Positions 35,005 to 43,907 of a stretch of 64,000 nt of DNA are shown here, one piece after another; the stretch's first letter is position 1, and the number at the start of each line of letters is the position of its first letter. Both the position numbers and the translations under genes were made by a program. Source of the stretch: Setoptus koraiensis (taxonomy: Eukaryota > Arthropoda); contig CM106586.1 in NCBI GenBank assembly GCA_048013815.1, positions 19,654,001 to 19,718,000 on the forward strand, in the 5' to 3' direction. The notes beneath the pieces are model-generated. The model did no database searches, was not told the origin of the DNA, and was given only the letters and a program-made list of their open reading frames with translations.

Positions 35005-36036
35005 AGATGCATCCAGCAACCAGATTTCGACGACAGTCGTCGTGTTGTTGTGGCCAACGTCGTCCCCGTGCAATCATACAAGCACCAGCTACGACACACA
35101 GACCTAGTGCCAGACGACGACAAATCAGTGATGTTAGATCCATTTTCAGATGCCTTCGAGGTAAATCCTGACTTCATTGAGAGCATGGCACCTGGATGGA
35201 AACAGAGCTTCAACTTGGCCTCCTATGTAAATAAGTCCAAAACGTTACAAACCTTCCTCAGCATGGGCGTTAGTCTATTCGACATTGAAAGCATTAGCAG
35301 AAAGAATGCCATATATTTCTTAAGTCTGGATTTCGAAAGAGATTGCGCTGCACACATAAGATTTCTAGTCGACAATGGTTTAAAGACGGACAGATTAGGT
35401 TGGTTTTTTTCCGAGAACCCCGTTATATTCAAAGAGTCCTTGGACGACCTACAAGTTCGATTAAACTATCTGAAGTCGAAAAAATTCACTCGATCTATGA
35501 TAGCCCAGATGATGAATAAGTCGGCTTTAATCTGGTCGCAGAATACAAAAACTATGGATCACAAACTCGGGCTTATTCAGACTGAGTTCCGACTTCCAGG
35601 GGAATATGTTAGAAGAATAGTCACTAAACATCCTACAGCAATTTTAATACCACATGGACAGATGTACATCGTGCGGTTCTCATTCCGAGAGGAGTATGGA
35701 TTCGATGAAGCTCAATTGCATCAATTGTTATTGGCTGAACCGTCTATACTGGAATCGCAAAGATCAGAGATGTTCAACCGTTTCCATTTAATCCATTCTG
35801 AAATGGAGCTGAGCCTCGATATGTTGATCAAGTTCCCCAAACTATTCACATGTCCAATTATGGATGTTAGGTGGCGTTACCGGTATCTTGCCAAACTGAA
35901 AAGAGCTCAATTTGATCCAAAAGTACCCCTGTACGTTCCTCCTAGTGCTTTTTACGACTGCGAAGACGATGTTTTTTGCAAAAAATACGCCAAGACGAAC
36001 ATAGAAGATTATAAGCTCTTTTTGAAGTCGGTCTAG
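34876..36036 (+). CDS. MTERF3: Mitochondrial transcription termination factor 3 with mRpL13-derived N-terminus
   Basis: A single exon of 386 codons. Residues 1-43 (MLTRLRRVKQWQTFTRTWWL and onward to SGKQ) are identical to the start of mRpL13 at 38903; residue 44 on is unrelated to L13. From about residue 115 the protein matches metazoan mTERF3: GVSLFDIE, the LDFERD block, FFSENPVIF, a run of mTERF helical repeats with the typical leucine/proline pattern (MIKFPKLF-like ends), and a C-terminus NIEDYKLFLKSV like the fly NxxDFEKFLKTL end. mTERF3 acts in mitochondria on mtDNA transcription and mitoribosome assembly. The borrowed leader is basic and amphipathic and can serve as the import signal. 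Promoter and 5' leader are also copied from mRpL13, so the two genes may be co-expressed. The stop is only 32 bp from the stop of the convergent shadow gene. Confidence 0.9.
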   Translation: MLTRLRRVKQWQTFTRTWWLYDAKWQDPFDSGLLISRYLSGKQRCIQQPDFDDSRRVVVANVVPVQSYKHQLRHTDLVPDDDKSVMLDPFSDAFEVNPDFIESMAPGWKQSFNLASYVNKSKTLQTFLSMGVSLFDIESISRKNAIYFLSLDFERDCAAHIRFLVDNGLKTDRLGWFFSENPVIFKESLDDLQVRLNYLKSKKFTRSMIAQMMNKSALIWSQNTKTMDHKLGLIQTEFRLPGEYVRRIVTKHPTAILIPHGQMYIVRFSFREEYGFDEAQLHQLLLAEPSILESQRSEMFNRFHLIHSEMELSLDMLIKFPKLFTCPIMDVRWRYRYLAKLKRAQFDPKVPLYVPPSAFYDCEDDVFCKKYAKTNIEDYKLFLKSV

Positions 36037-36068
36037 GAGTCATCCGTGGAACCACGTGGCAATTCGTT

Positions 36069-37595
36069 CTACATTTGTCTTGGGATCAATCTCAAGTCGA
36101 TTCTTCTCTCAGGAGTTGTGACCATGCGCAACTTTATCTCAATGTTATCATCTATCACCGGCTCAATCTTGAAATTTGTTACTATTCTAGATATTAGGAG
36201 TCGCATTTGTAACTCCGCCATCCGCCTACCAATGCACGCTCTTACTCCTTTTCCAAAAGGTAAACTCGCGTATCTATTTCTAGTCATTGGACATGATATA
36301 GTTGGATCAGATGAGGAACGGAGCCATCTCTCTGGAAAAAACTCTTGAGCTTTGCTGAAATATTTTTCATCACGACTTGTAGTGAATAGAGAATATATAA
36401 TCGTTTTACCTGCGGGAAGTTTGTAGTTGTACAAATTTATATCACAATCCAGAGTCCTAGCGATAAAAGGAGCGATCGGATACAAGCGTAAGGTTTCCTT
36501 AATACACGCTTCAGTATAAGACTTATGATCCGGTGAGCGGTCCCGTGTGATTGTTTTTGACTCAGAGAAAATGCTCTCTTGATGAGAGGTATTTTTACTT
36601 AAAAGATACAAAACCCATTGTACTGCATTTGCTGTGGTATCAGTTGCAGCCAAGATTAAATCAACGATAGATTGGACGACCTGTTTCTCATTCATATGTA
36701 GAATCATATCTTCTGCAATGCTCGTGGAATCCAGATGTTCTCCGGAGGCTTTGTATGCTTTCGATTGTCCTTTCTTTGTGATATGAGATGTGCATCGGTC
36801 TACATAGAAGCTGGCCAATTCAATTGACCTGGACATATGACGGTCGAACTTCTTCCAAACGCCCAATCCTAATGCCCAAGCAAGCTTTGGTGGAACAATT
36901 TGGAATGTTGAAGTAGTTTCGAACACACCATTTACGCTACGAACTAGTTCTAAAGACTCCTTATTAGCGTCATTGAGGCAATCTAATCTTCGATCAAAAA
37001 GTATTATACCTGTAGACTCTATTGACCATCTATTTAGATCGTTCTTCAGATCTTCAATCAAAATTGATCCATCCTCTCTTTGGTGCCTATTCCATCTGGC
37101 AAATAAATCATCGATAGCGTCATTAAAAAGATGTATACGTGTGCGAATCCTACGTTCAAAGTTTTGTGGTTCAAGGAAGACTTTATTCATAAATCGACGA
37201 GTTTCGCCCCATTCTTGACCACGCATGAAAAATAAGCCGCGCTGTACATTTTTTATTTCATTATATAACTCCCATGCTGGTGGTACATTGTGATGAGGAT
37301 ATTTACCTTCGTAACGGGTTACTTGCTCGAAGATATCTGCATCCGCGACAAAGATAAGTTCAGTTGTGCCCAAGCTTTGTCTGAATATAGGACCCAACAA
37401 TACATGTTGCGTATCAATATGACGATGCAGATAACCAGGTCCACCTTCTTTAATAAGCTCGATCATAGGTATTCCTCTAGGTTTTGGTATATCTTCGCAT
37501 CTTAAGAGATTGCCCGAGTGAAGCTTGACCACCTGTTGGCATCTTCTTGTAATGTCCAATATTCTGCCTGAGGATACTAGCTGCAAGGATGTCAT
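36069..37595 (-). CDS. sad: Ecdysteroid 2-hydroxylase, mitochondrial cytochrome P450 CYP315A1 (shadow)
   Basis: Intronless, 508 residues, a normal length for a mitochondrial P450. It has a basic N-terminus suited to import (GRILDITRRCQQVVKLHSG), the CYP315-like stretch DTQHVLLGPIFRQSLG and RGLFFMRGQEW, the I-helix AATDTT, the ExxR motif in KETLRLYP, the PERW motif, and the haem loop LPFGKGVRACIGRR with its Cys near residue 453. LRMVT.PER near the end also fits the family. Shadow performs the C2 hydroxylation of 2-deoxyecdysone to ecdysone in the arthropod moulting hormone pathway, inside mitochondria with adrenodoxin-type electron donors. It starts 281 bp from the divergent POLR3K gene and ends 32 bp from mTERF3. 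Assignment as CYP315A1 rather than CYP302 or CYP314 rests on remembered local similarity. Confidence 0.85.
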   Translation of the reverse strand: MTSLQLVSSGRILDITRRCQQVVKLHSGNLLRCEDIPKPRGIPMIELIKEGGPGYLHRHIDTQHVLLGPIFRQSLGTTELIFVADADIFEQVTRYEGKYPHHNVPPAWELYNEIKNVQRGLFFMRGQEWGETRRFMNKVFLEPQNFERRIRTRIHLFNDAIDDLFARWNRHQREDGSILIEDLKNDLNRWSIESTGIILFDRRLDCLNDANKESLELVRSVNGVFETTSTFQIVPPKLAWALGLGVWKKFDRHMSRSIELASFYVDRCTSHITKKGQSKAYKASGEHLDSTSIAEDMILHMNEKQVVQSIVDLILAATDTTANAVQWVLYLLSKNTSHQESIFSESKTITRDRSPDHKSYTEACIKETLRLYPIAPFIARTLDCDINLYNYKLPAGKTIIYSLFTTSRDEKYFSKAQEFFPERWLRSSSDPTISCPMTRNRYASLPFGKGVRACIGRRMAELQMRLLISRIVTNFKIEPVIDDNIEIKLRMVTTPERRIDLRLIPRQM

Positions 37596-37876
37596 ATTAT
37601 CTCACAGGGTAACCTAGGGGAACTCAACTCTCGGATTTTTTTCTAATGGGTCTGTCTTTGTGGATCTTGACGAGCTGAGTGTAACCCGAACAACCGATAA
37701 CATCAACCCATCTTCATAGCCTCCGTAACGCATGTGGGAGGGTGGCGTGTATGCCAAAAAACGCTTCTGTGCATGCGCAACGCCGAGAGAAGACCGGATT
37801 ATTCCAGAAACAAAAAATAATCCGGTTAAGATTTCATTAGGATTGGTATAAAGTATAATAAGAACAACAAACAAAG
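37596..37876. promoter_or_regulatory. Shared 281-bp promoter region of shadow and POLR3K
   Basis: The two start codons face away from each other across this short region, so regulatory sites for both must lie here or inside the genes. A TATAAAG occurs at 37847-37853, but it is only 24 bp from the POLR3K ATG and may not be its TATA box. Confidence 0.6.
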
Positions 37877-38200
37877 ATGATTTTATTCTGTCCCAATTGT
37901 GGCAATAGACTACTACTATCAGAGGGAGACACATCCTACGTATTCAAATGTCTCACTTGCCCTCATATACAGCGTGTCAAAGACAGGATAACTGCCGCTA
38001 AATACCCTAAACTAAAAGACGTAGACGATGTTCTTGACGATGCCAATACATGGAAGAATGTCGACCAAGCTGACACAAAATGTCCCAAGTGTGAATTCGA
38101 AAAGGCCTACTTCATGCAGTTACAAACTAGATCAGCTGACGAGCCCTCAACCACGTTCTACCGTTGTGTCCAATGTGCATACAATTGGAAGGAAAATTGA
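37877..38200 (+). CDS. POLR3K: RNA polymerase III subunit RPC10 (C11)
   Basis: A complete, intronless frame of 107 residues, against 108 in human. The N-terminal zinc ribbon uses C5, C8, C25 and C28 (CPNCGN, CLTCP). A linker carries the conserved KYPKLKDVDDVL. The C-terminal TFIIS-like ribbon uses C69, C72, C97 and C100, with the catalytic hairpin QTRSADEP. The subunit gives Pol III intrinsic RNA cleavage activity and supports termination and reinitiation in the nucleus. It is divergent from shadow and convergent with mRpL13, whose stop is 145 bp away. Confidence 0.97.
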   Translation: MILFCPNCGNRLLLSEGDTSYVFKCLTCPHIQRVKDRITAAKYPKLKDVDDVLDDANTWKNVDQADTKCPKCEFEKAYFMQLQTRSADEPSTTFYRCVQCAYNWKEN

Positions 38201-38345
38201 CAAATTCTGTATAGTCTGAACCTATCTAATCTATATTTATTTATCGTAAAGCATACAGAATTAACAAGTTACATTCTGGGTAGACCTGCTTGTGCTAATG
38301 ATATTACAAGTTGTTAAATAATTGTGAAGACAAAAAAAATCACTT

Positions 38346-38903
38346 TCAACTATCTTGATCCAAACGAAAGTCCGGGTGGTAATCGAACAACTTTGGAAAT
38401 TTGTCCAGTTCTTCTGCACTGCACTCCTCAATTTTCTTTGGCACAACCCTCAATTGTCTGATTTGGGCTGTAATATTTTGTTTAATGTCTTCAGGTATCT
38501 TTTCATCTCGAAACATCATTAGTCTGGCAAAGAATTCTTTTCTTCGCAAACTGTCCCTGTTGTATCTACAGCTTTTATAAATGGCACGCTCCAAGACAAA
38601 TGTGGGATCTTTCTGATGCAACGACCACGCGGAAGCCCATTTGGCACCTCCGGCATATTGAGTATGATGAAAGAAGAATCTCCACTTCCACTCTTGATTA
38701 GGTAAGGCCACATGAGCGGCATTTATGACTACCACGTGATCTCCACAATCTAGATCGGGGTGCCAGATGGGCTTTTGCTTTCCACTCAGATATCTGGATA
38801 TAAGTAGGCCACTGTCAAAGGGATCCTGCCATTTCGCGTCATACAGCCACCATGTTCGTGTGAATGTTTGCCATTGTTTCACTCGCCTCAATCTTGTGAG
38901 CAT
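38346..38903 (-). CDS. mRpL13: Mitochondrial ribosomal protein L13 (uL13m)
   Basis: Intronless, 185 residues, similar to the human and fly proteins throughout. Landmarks are the N-terminal VKQWQTFTRTWWLYDAKWQ, the DCGDHVVVIN motif that defines the L13 fold, HHTQYAGGAKW, and the C-terminal RLQV-like VVPKKIEE and FPKLFDYHPDFRL. It is a structural protein of the mitochondrial large ribosomal subunit. Its first 43 codons and about 135 bp of upstream DNA are duplicated in inverted orientation as the start of mTERF3. L13 is the donor, because these 43 residues align to L13 proteins of other animals and run on into the rest of the L13 domain. Confidence 0.95.
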   Translation of the reverse strand: MLTRLRRVKQWQTFTRTWWLYDAKWQDPFDSGLLISRYLSGKQKPIWHPDLDCGDHVVVINAAHVALPNQEWKWRFFFHHTQYAGGAKWASAWSLHQKDPTFVLERAIYKSCRYNRDSLRRKEFFARLMMFRDEKIPEDIKQNITAQIRQLRVVPKKIEECSAEELDKFPKLFDYHPDFRLDQDS

Positions 38904-39038
38904 TGTCTGTTGTGGGCAGCTGATGGTGTGAATTGAAAAATATTTCTATCTTGAATTCGAATAGATTTCATCCAAGTTGGTCGTGTCTTTCTGGGGGCCG
39001 GTGTCCGTTAAAGTTTAACAACAAGCCCATTAGGTTAA
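38775..39038 (-). repeat. Right arm of inverted duplication (mRpL13 5' region)
   Basis: The parental copy of the segment repeated at 34741-35004. It holds the L13 upstream DNA, 5' leader and codons 1-43. The breakpoint after codon 43 (GGAAAGCA) is sharp. Confidence 0.95.
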
Positions 39039-39542
39039 ATAGGATGGTGATGCAGGTTTTTACATTAACTTGAAGTCATTTCGTCTTTATCGTAACGTTG
39101 TCGGCTAGAATGCTCATGTGCTGTTAAGATTCGTGTGCATGCATAAATAGCGCACTCGCACAGCGTGTCTGTTCTCAGGTTCTACAATGCATTTTCAAAA
39201 AATAAAAATATATCACGGAGGACAGCGTAGCATTGTCTGTGGAAATTGCGGCCAACCTAAACAACAAACAATCAATCAATTTCAGCCAGATTATTTACTT
39301 ATACAGAATCAAACAAACAAATTACAATTATTATTTTCAATAACAATAACACCCATGTTAATTTATTTATCCACTCATACAAGCTTGTAATATAATCAAA
39401 ATTTTCTTCATAACGATAAGTAGGAAATTCCATATAAAATTATTAAGCACTATTATATCAGAAAAACACATTCACAAATAGACACATAAAACCGCGCTCG
39501 GTCGAACCAAAATACTGATAATAATAACCAATCATTTAGATT
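39039..39542. other. Head-to-head intergenic region of mRpL13 and UBE2G1
   Basis: The first 120 bp still resemble the mTERF3 upstream DNA weakly. The rest is AT-rich with ATTTAT and CAAACAA runs. A 67-codon frame at 39187-39390 has no domain and is judged accidental. Confidence 0.6.
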
Positions 39543-40043
39543 ATGATGGAAACTGGAGCCCTATTGCTCAAGAAACAGCTAGCAGAATTAAATAAGCATC
39601 CTGTGGAAGGTTTCTCGGCTGGTCTTATAAACGATAATGATATCTATAAATGGGAGGTTATGATCATTGGACCTACAGATACATTATTTGAGGGAGGTTT
39701 TTTTAAAGCTCATTTAGAATTCCCACGTGACTACCCTGTCAAGCCCCCTAAGATGAGATTTATCACCGATATATGGCATCCAAACATTGGCAAGGATGGT
39801 CATGTTTGTATATCTATTCTGCATGAGCCAGGAGATGATCAATTTGGTTACGAAAAAGCCTCAGAGAGATGGCTACCCGTCCATTCAGTAGAAACTATCT
39901 TGATTAGTGTTATATCTATGCTTGCCGACCCAAACGATCAATCACCCGCAAACGTAGACGCAGCTAAAGAATGGCGTGAAAACTATCCGGAATTCAAACG
40001 CAAAGTGGCAATGTGCGTTAAGAAGAGCCAAGAGGACATTTAG
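39543..40043 (+). CDS. UBE2G1: Ubiquitin-conjugating enzyme E2 G1
   Basis: An intronless frame of 166 residues, near the human 170, with high similarity over the whole length (LLKKQLAELNKHPVEGFSAG). The E2 core has the HPN motif at 79-81 and the catalytic cysteine at 89 (HVCISILHEPG), followed by the acidic loop typical of the G-class/Cdc34-like E2s (EPGDDQFGYEKASERW). It transfers ubiquitin for proteasomal targeting, including K48 chains on CRL substrates. Two ATGs are adjacent; the first is given. A polyadenylation signal AATAAA lies at 40047, four bases after the stop, so the 3' UTR is very short. It is convergent with RRP7A. Confidence 0.97.
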   Translation: MMETGALLLKKQLAELNKHPVEGFSAGLINDNDIYKWEVMIIGPTDTLFEGGFFKAHLEFPRDYPVKPPKMRFITDIWHPNIGKDGHVCISILHEPGDDQFGYEKASERWLPVHSVETILISVISMLADPNDQSPANVDAAKEWRENYPEFKRKVAMCVKKSQEDI

Positions 40044-40159
40044 AGAATAAATAAAAATTTTCAAATTGTGGATGTATGTGTGTAAGGAAACAAACAAGAA
40101 ACCAAGATTCCGTTGTATATGTGCGATCACAGTGTTCTTTTATTTAATCAATTCTACAA

Positions 40160-40537
40160 TTATTTAAAAGCAAATTTTCTTGAAGCACGCATAGTCGCTA
40201 GTCTCTTTTTGTCCTCTTCGAATTTGTCCCTTAATTCTTGCAATTGTTTCAACTTGCTCTCTCGTATCTCGAATGAATAGAAGTTCAATAGTTTATCTTT
40301 CTTTTCCTTCTTCAGCTTCTTGGCCTTGTCTTTGATGATTGCCCGTTTGGTTGGGTCCTTACCCTTCTTAGATCGCACAGTTATCCATCCGTCCTCGTCC
40401 GGTTCGACAGGAGCCCTCAGTCTATCCTTTAGCTCTTTAGATCTTGCTTCGTATTGTTCCAACGTCTGTTTGATTTCTTTTTTTAATTGTTCGACATTAA
40501 CTATGGAATTATTGTATTCTTGCATAAACAATTCCAT
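40160..40537 (-). CDS. RRP7A: Ribosomal RNA-processing protein 7 homologue, C-terminal domain only
   Basis: A 125-residue frame matching the C-terminal half of RRP7A: EPDEDGWITV, then a Lys-rich stretch, then KLLNFYSFEIRESK, LRDKFEEDKKRLATMR and the final ASRKFAFK. This domain of Rrp7 works in the 90S pre-ribosome during small-subunit rRNA processing, with UTP22 and CK2. The human protein has about 280 residues with an RRM-like N-terminal half; that half is absent here. A TGA lies in frame 13-15 bases upstream of the ATG, and no RRM-like frame or obvious acceptor appears on this strand in the 900 bp before the claudin-like gene. Either the gene is truncated to one domain, or a distant first exon escapes notice. 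Confidence 0.85.
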   Translation of the reverse strand: MELFMQEYNNSIVNVEQLKKEIKQTLEQYEARSKELKDRLRAPVEPDEDGWITVRSKKGKDPTKRAIIKDKAKKLKKEKKDKLLNFYSFEIRESKLKQLQELRDKFEEDKKRLATMRASRKFAFK

Positions 40538-41445
40538 TGTGACAGCGGATCAAACAGTTGTTGAAGTTTTGTGATTAAGGGAGCCCGAGGTGGATGAGCA
40601 CGTTTTTAATACGAAAAAATAATATTCGACACAGTCGGCATGCCATCAGTAGTAAATCTGCCATGATGGCGCACAACTAGCTCACATCTTTTGTCACTAG
40701 ATGGCCAGATGCCTTCATCGAGTTCAAATAGTGTTGTCAAGCAACGCCCTAAGGTGGTTTCTCACACACCTTACTTATAGCGCCCCTTACAGCAAAGTGC
40801 GTAACTAAATTTGATGTTATTAACTGTATACATTTCCTGCATTCACCATAAGCAAGTGTTGATGCACAGGTTAACTGTTTATTTTATTCATGGCAACTTG
40901 ATTCGACGGTGGTAAACAGAACTTTTTGGGCGATGCCTTTTTTGTTGTCCATGCACTTGTCTTCAATAGTTCCTGATTCATCCAATGAATATTAGCACGG
41001 ATAATTAATTGCCTTATTGCATCATTTTTACACATGCTCCTCTGATATCCGTCCATGGACGCTCATACAAATACGAATTGGATGCAGACACCAATATTAT
41101 TAGATCATCCTAACTTGAGAGACATGGCATGATTACTGATTTATCAACTCTACTGCATCACAATTTTAACGAATCTCGTCCTGTAGCGAGGAATATTAGA
41201 ATCAACCTCAAATGAACTCTCATCATATACCCTATTTTCGGCCTTGTATGACTCATCAAAAAATAACACCAACGTACTCCAACTAAGATGCCTTCACCGT
41301 AACATTATTGGAACATGTAAACAAATATTTAAATCTCAAACTATATTATAAAACTAACAATATACTTAAACCACATTGAATTGTCACTTGTGTTCCTCGG
41401 CCCATCCAAATTATTGGTTTTGAATGGAATAATTTATCATCTAAA
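40538..41445. other. Head-to-head intergenic region, RRP7A and claudin-like gene
   Basis: No supported gene. It includes a CTTATAGCGCCCC motif at about 40,777 that recurs near 45,447. A minus-strand frame of about 42 codons near 41,150-41,280 reads like protein (FFDESYKAENRVYDESSFEV) but has no recognisable family and no partner. Confidence 0.5.
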
Positions 41446-42267
41446 ATGTCTTCAATTGTAAGCTACGCTAACACAAACAACAACAATCATGTACAGGAAG
41501 CACAATCTAATGAGAAGAAGGAGAGAAAACATCGATTGAATATTTCTCAACGTTTACATAATACAGGTGTGTTGGCATTTGTTTCATTCGTTGTACTACT
41601 TATTGCATTCGCAAGCCCTTATTGGCTGTCATCCTATGGATACACATCTTCAAAATTTAAGCACATGGGCCTCTGGGACTTCTGTTTTCAGGATTACAGG
41701 CACCCATTCTATCAATATGACACGAAATTCACTGGCTGCCATTGGATCTATAGCAACGTATTCCTAAATGTGAGAGACTGGCTTCAGCCACCATGGTTGA
41801 TATTTGTTCAGACTATGATGACATTCGCCTTATGCTTGAGCGCACTTGGATTGATCTCAGTATCTGCCTTATTCATGCATTACTTGATAAGGTTTCAGGT
41901 TGCTATATTACTATTAGCATTCGTATGTCATCTTTTTGTGGCATTATTTCTTGGTTTTGCTGTCACGGTGTTTGCGCTCAAAGCATTTGACAGAAACTGG
42001 ATACAATACCCGAACTTCAACCATCTAGATTGGGCATACATTCTTGCAGTTGTATCATTTTTGGGCAACTGCACAACTACATACTTTTACTTGGGTGAGA
42101 TAAAAACTCTAAAGGCACAAATGGAACGTATGAAAAGATTGGTTATCAGCACTGACAAGAAATCAGATATCGACTCTATAGATGCTGTCTATACTTCACG
42201 ATCATACAATCAAGGGACCCCTGTCGGATTAGACCGAAGTACATATCCGCATTTTACTCAGGTTTGA
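41446..42267 (+). CDS. Claudin-like four-transmembrane protein (Pasiflora-type)
   Basis: An intronless frame of 273 residues. Four hydrophobic segments lie at about 41-60, 116-145, 150-178 and 196-216. The first extracellular loop carries a claudin/PMP22-type signature: GLW at 75-77, C80 and C98. The N-terminus is Asn-rich and basic (cytoplasmic), and the C-terminal tail (about 217-273) is polar and cytoplasmic. The HMGLWDFCFQDY and FTGCHW phrases resemble insect Pasiflora proteins, which build septate junctions in epithelia. The family call is firm to the level of claudin-like tetraspan protein; orthology to Pasiflora is inference. Confidence 0.75.
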   Translation: MSSIVSYANTNNNNHVQEAQSNEKKERKHRLNISQRLHNTGVLAFVSFVVLLIAFASPYWLSSYGYTSSKFKHMGLWDFCFQDYRHPFYQYDTKFTGCHWIYSNVFLNVRDWLQPPWLIFVQTMMTFALCLSALGLISVSALFMHYLIRFQVAILLLAFVCHLFVALFLGFAVTVFALKAFDRNWIQYPNFNHLDWAYILAVVSFLGNCTTTYFYLGEIKTLKAQMERMKRLVISTDKKSDIDSIDAVYTSRSYNQGTPVGLDRSTYPHFTQV

Positions 42268-42724
42268 TTCCTTTTCAATATCTGCGCTTAGATCAAATCG
42301 ATTTAATTGATTGTTATGAGAACTCCGATAGTTGAAATGAAGCATAGTATTATAATGGTAATGTAACTAATTTGAATCTTATGAAGTATCAATAAAGGGC
42401 AAGGCGACTTTATTACGCCTGTAACGACCAGAATCTGTCTGATTTTTTGAGGGGAGAGTTAGGACGACCAACTCGGTAAAAATGATTAGATTTTCACCAA
42501 GATTCGAGCATATAAAGCAAGAGGCTATTATGACGATGGTGCGCATTGGAGTTTGCGACCGTGGTACACAGTTAATCAGCAATTGACCATCCTGATTACC
42601 CACCAAAAAGTTTATTGATTTGACGATTGCGTAACTTTTTTCCATTGAAAATCCCGTTACTGTGAGAATACTGTTGATTTTATCGGTGCATTTCGAACAT
42701 GATCTAGCTTTTCATCAACAAAGA

Positions 42725-43050
42725 TTTGGCAAGATTTGCGTCTCATTCAAATGCTCGAGTTTTGTATCCAATAGTGCAAGGCCCTCCAATGTAAATCCGG
42801 GTACAACTATCCCTACGTCCAATGGAGCAACACAAATTGTTGATCCTCCCCTAGCTCACAAGGGGTGCCAAAATCTCGCACTTGTCAGTCTGTTAATGGA
42901 TGAGGGGTCATTTGAATGGAATTCCATGATATTGCCGCGATGTATTATACGCATATCATGTGAATTCTCCATTCCAGCGGCTTGATGTTTCGGCACTAAT
43001 GCGAATTTGATTTCTTCCAAACCAAAACTGTTAGCCTGATCATCAAGTAC
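42725..43050 (-). pseudogene. M1 aminopeptidase fragment (gluzincin), decayed
   Basis: The minus strand reads VLDDQANSFGLEEIKFALVP followed by KHQAAGMENSHDMRIIHR. This fits the exopeptidase GxMEN region of M1 aminopeptidases; the VPKH..A.MEN phrasing is closest to TRH-degrading ectoenzyme. The SSIN..TSARF block follows at the expected spacing. Where the HExxH zinc site should be, the frame is lost: only EL remains in another frame, and a later block, FTLEGLALL, matches the LWLNEGFA region in yet another frame. At least two frame changes and several stops are needed to follow the homology. It is a host gene remnant; no flanking exons were found. Confidence 0.5.
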
Positions 43051-43618
43051 ATGTATATAAAAAAAAATGCAGAGCTCCATTATGAGCACTTCATGATCTG
43101 ATTCTACTGCGATCAGTTCGAATTCATGTTCTCATGGTTCCCTTTTTAAAATTCACCCCTCTGCAGCTCATAAGGCCTCAGATAACTCAGATTGAATTCC
43201 TTCACTGCCACAAGTTCTCTACCATCTTTTTTTTGCTCGTTCTTTCATAAACACTACCTGTTGCTCTCTTGCCCAACAGCATTTGTGGCCCAGATGTAAC
43301 TTTTGAAATAGTGAGGTTGAAGGTCCTTGTAATTGGTATTAGACCAAATTAGTAGAGTTATTTTGATCAAATTTGGTATAATAACAGTGCAATAGATCAC
43401 GTCTTGAATTTCTGTTTTATTGCTCGGTTTCAGTTGAAATAAGTTGAGACTGCAAATAATCACTGGGTGTAGCTGATTACGAAATGTTTATGTGGCCAGT
43501 TCGTGCTGACAGGTAAGTTAGTTTACTCAGGATGTTGCACTCAAATATTGTCCGTTTCCATGGATCCAATAAATATTACAACAGTAAAGTGTTAAATATA
43601 TACTGTATAGCGGTGCAG

Positions 43619-43907
43619 TCCGAATGAGAGATCTCGAGACAAGAGGCAAAGCATATCAATTTCCGCTACTAATATTGTGTCGGCGAAGAGTTCAAACAGG
43701 AATTATCTCAGTTTCACAACCAAAGTGCAAGAAAATTCCGATCGTAATGGGAGCTTTGTTTTTAGTAGTGATAAATTATCTGAGGTGATGACAACAACTA
43801 TAAGGCAGGCGTTCGATTTAAATCACAGGAAGGACTTAGCTCAGAAAAATACTCAAAGGTTGGAACAGAAAATAATGAACAAAAAAGCGACTGTCCCGGA
43901 TTTTTAG
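43619..43907 (+). CDS. Possible terminal exon of an unrecognised gene
   Basis: After an acceptor-like GGTGCAG a frame runs about 96 codons to a stop at 43905-43907. It has no ATG of its own near the start. The residues look like a hydrophilic, partly helical protein (FDLNHRKDLAQKNTQRLEQK). Family not recognised. It could also be a chance frame or a gene remnant. Confidence 0.2.

Noticed and set aside
39187-39390. 67-codon plus frame with CGNCGQ
   Set aside because: No domain; it lies in the UBE2G1 upstream region with AT-rich, biased residues.
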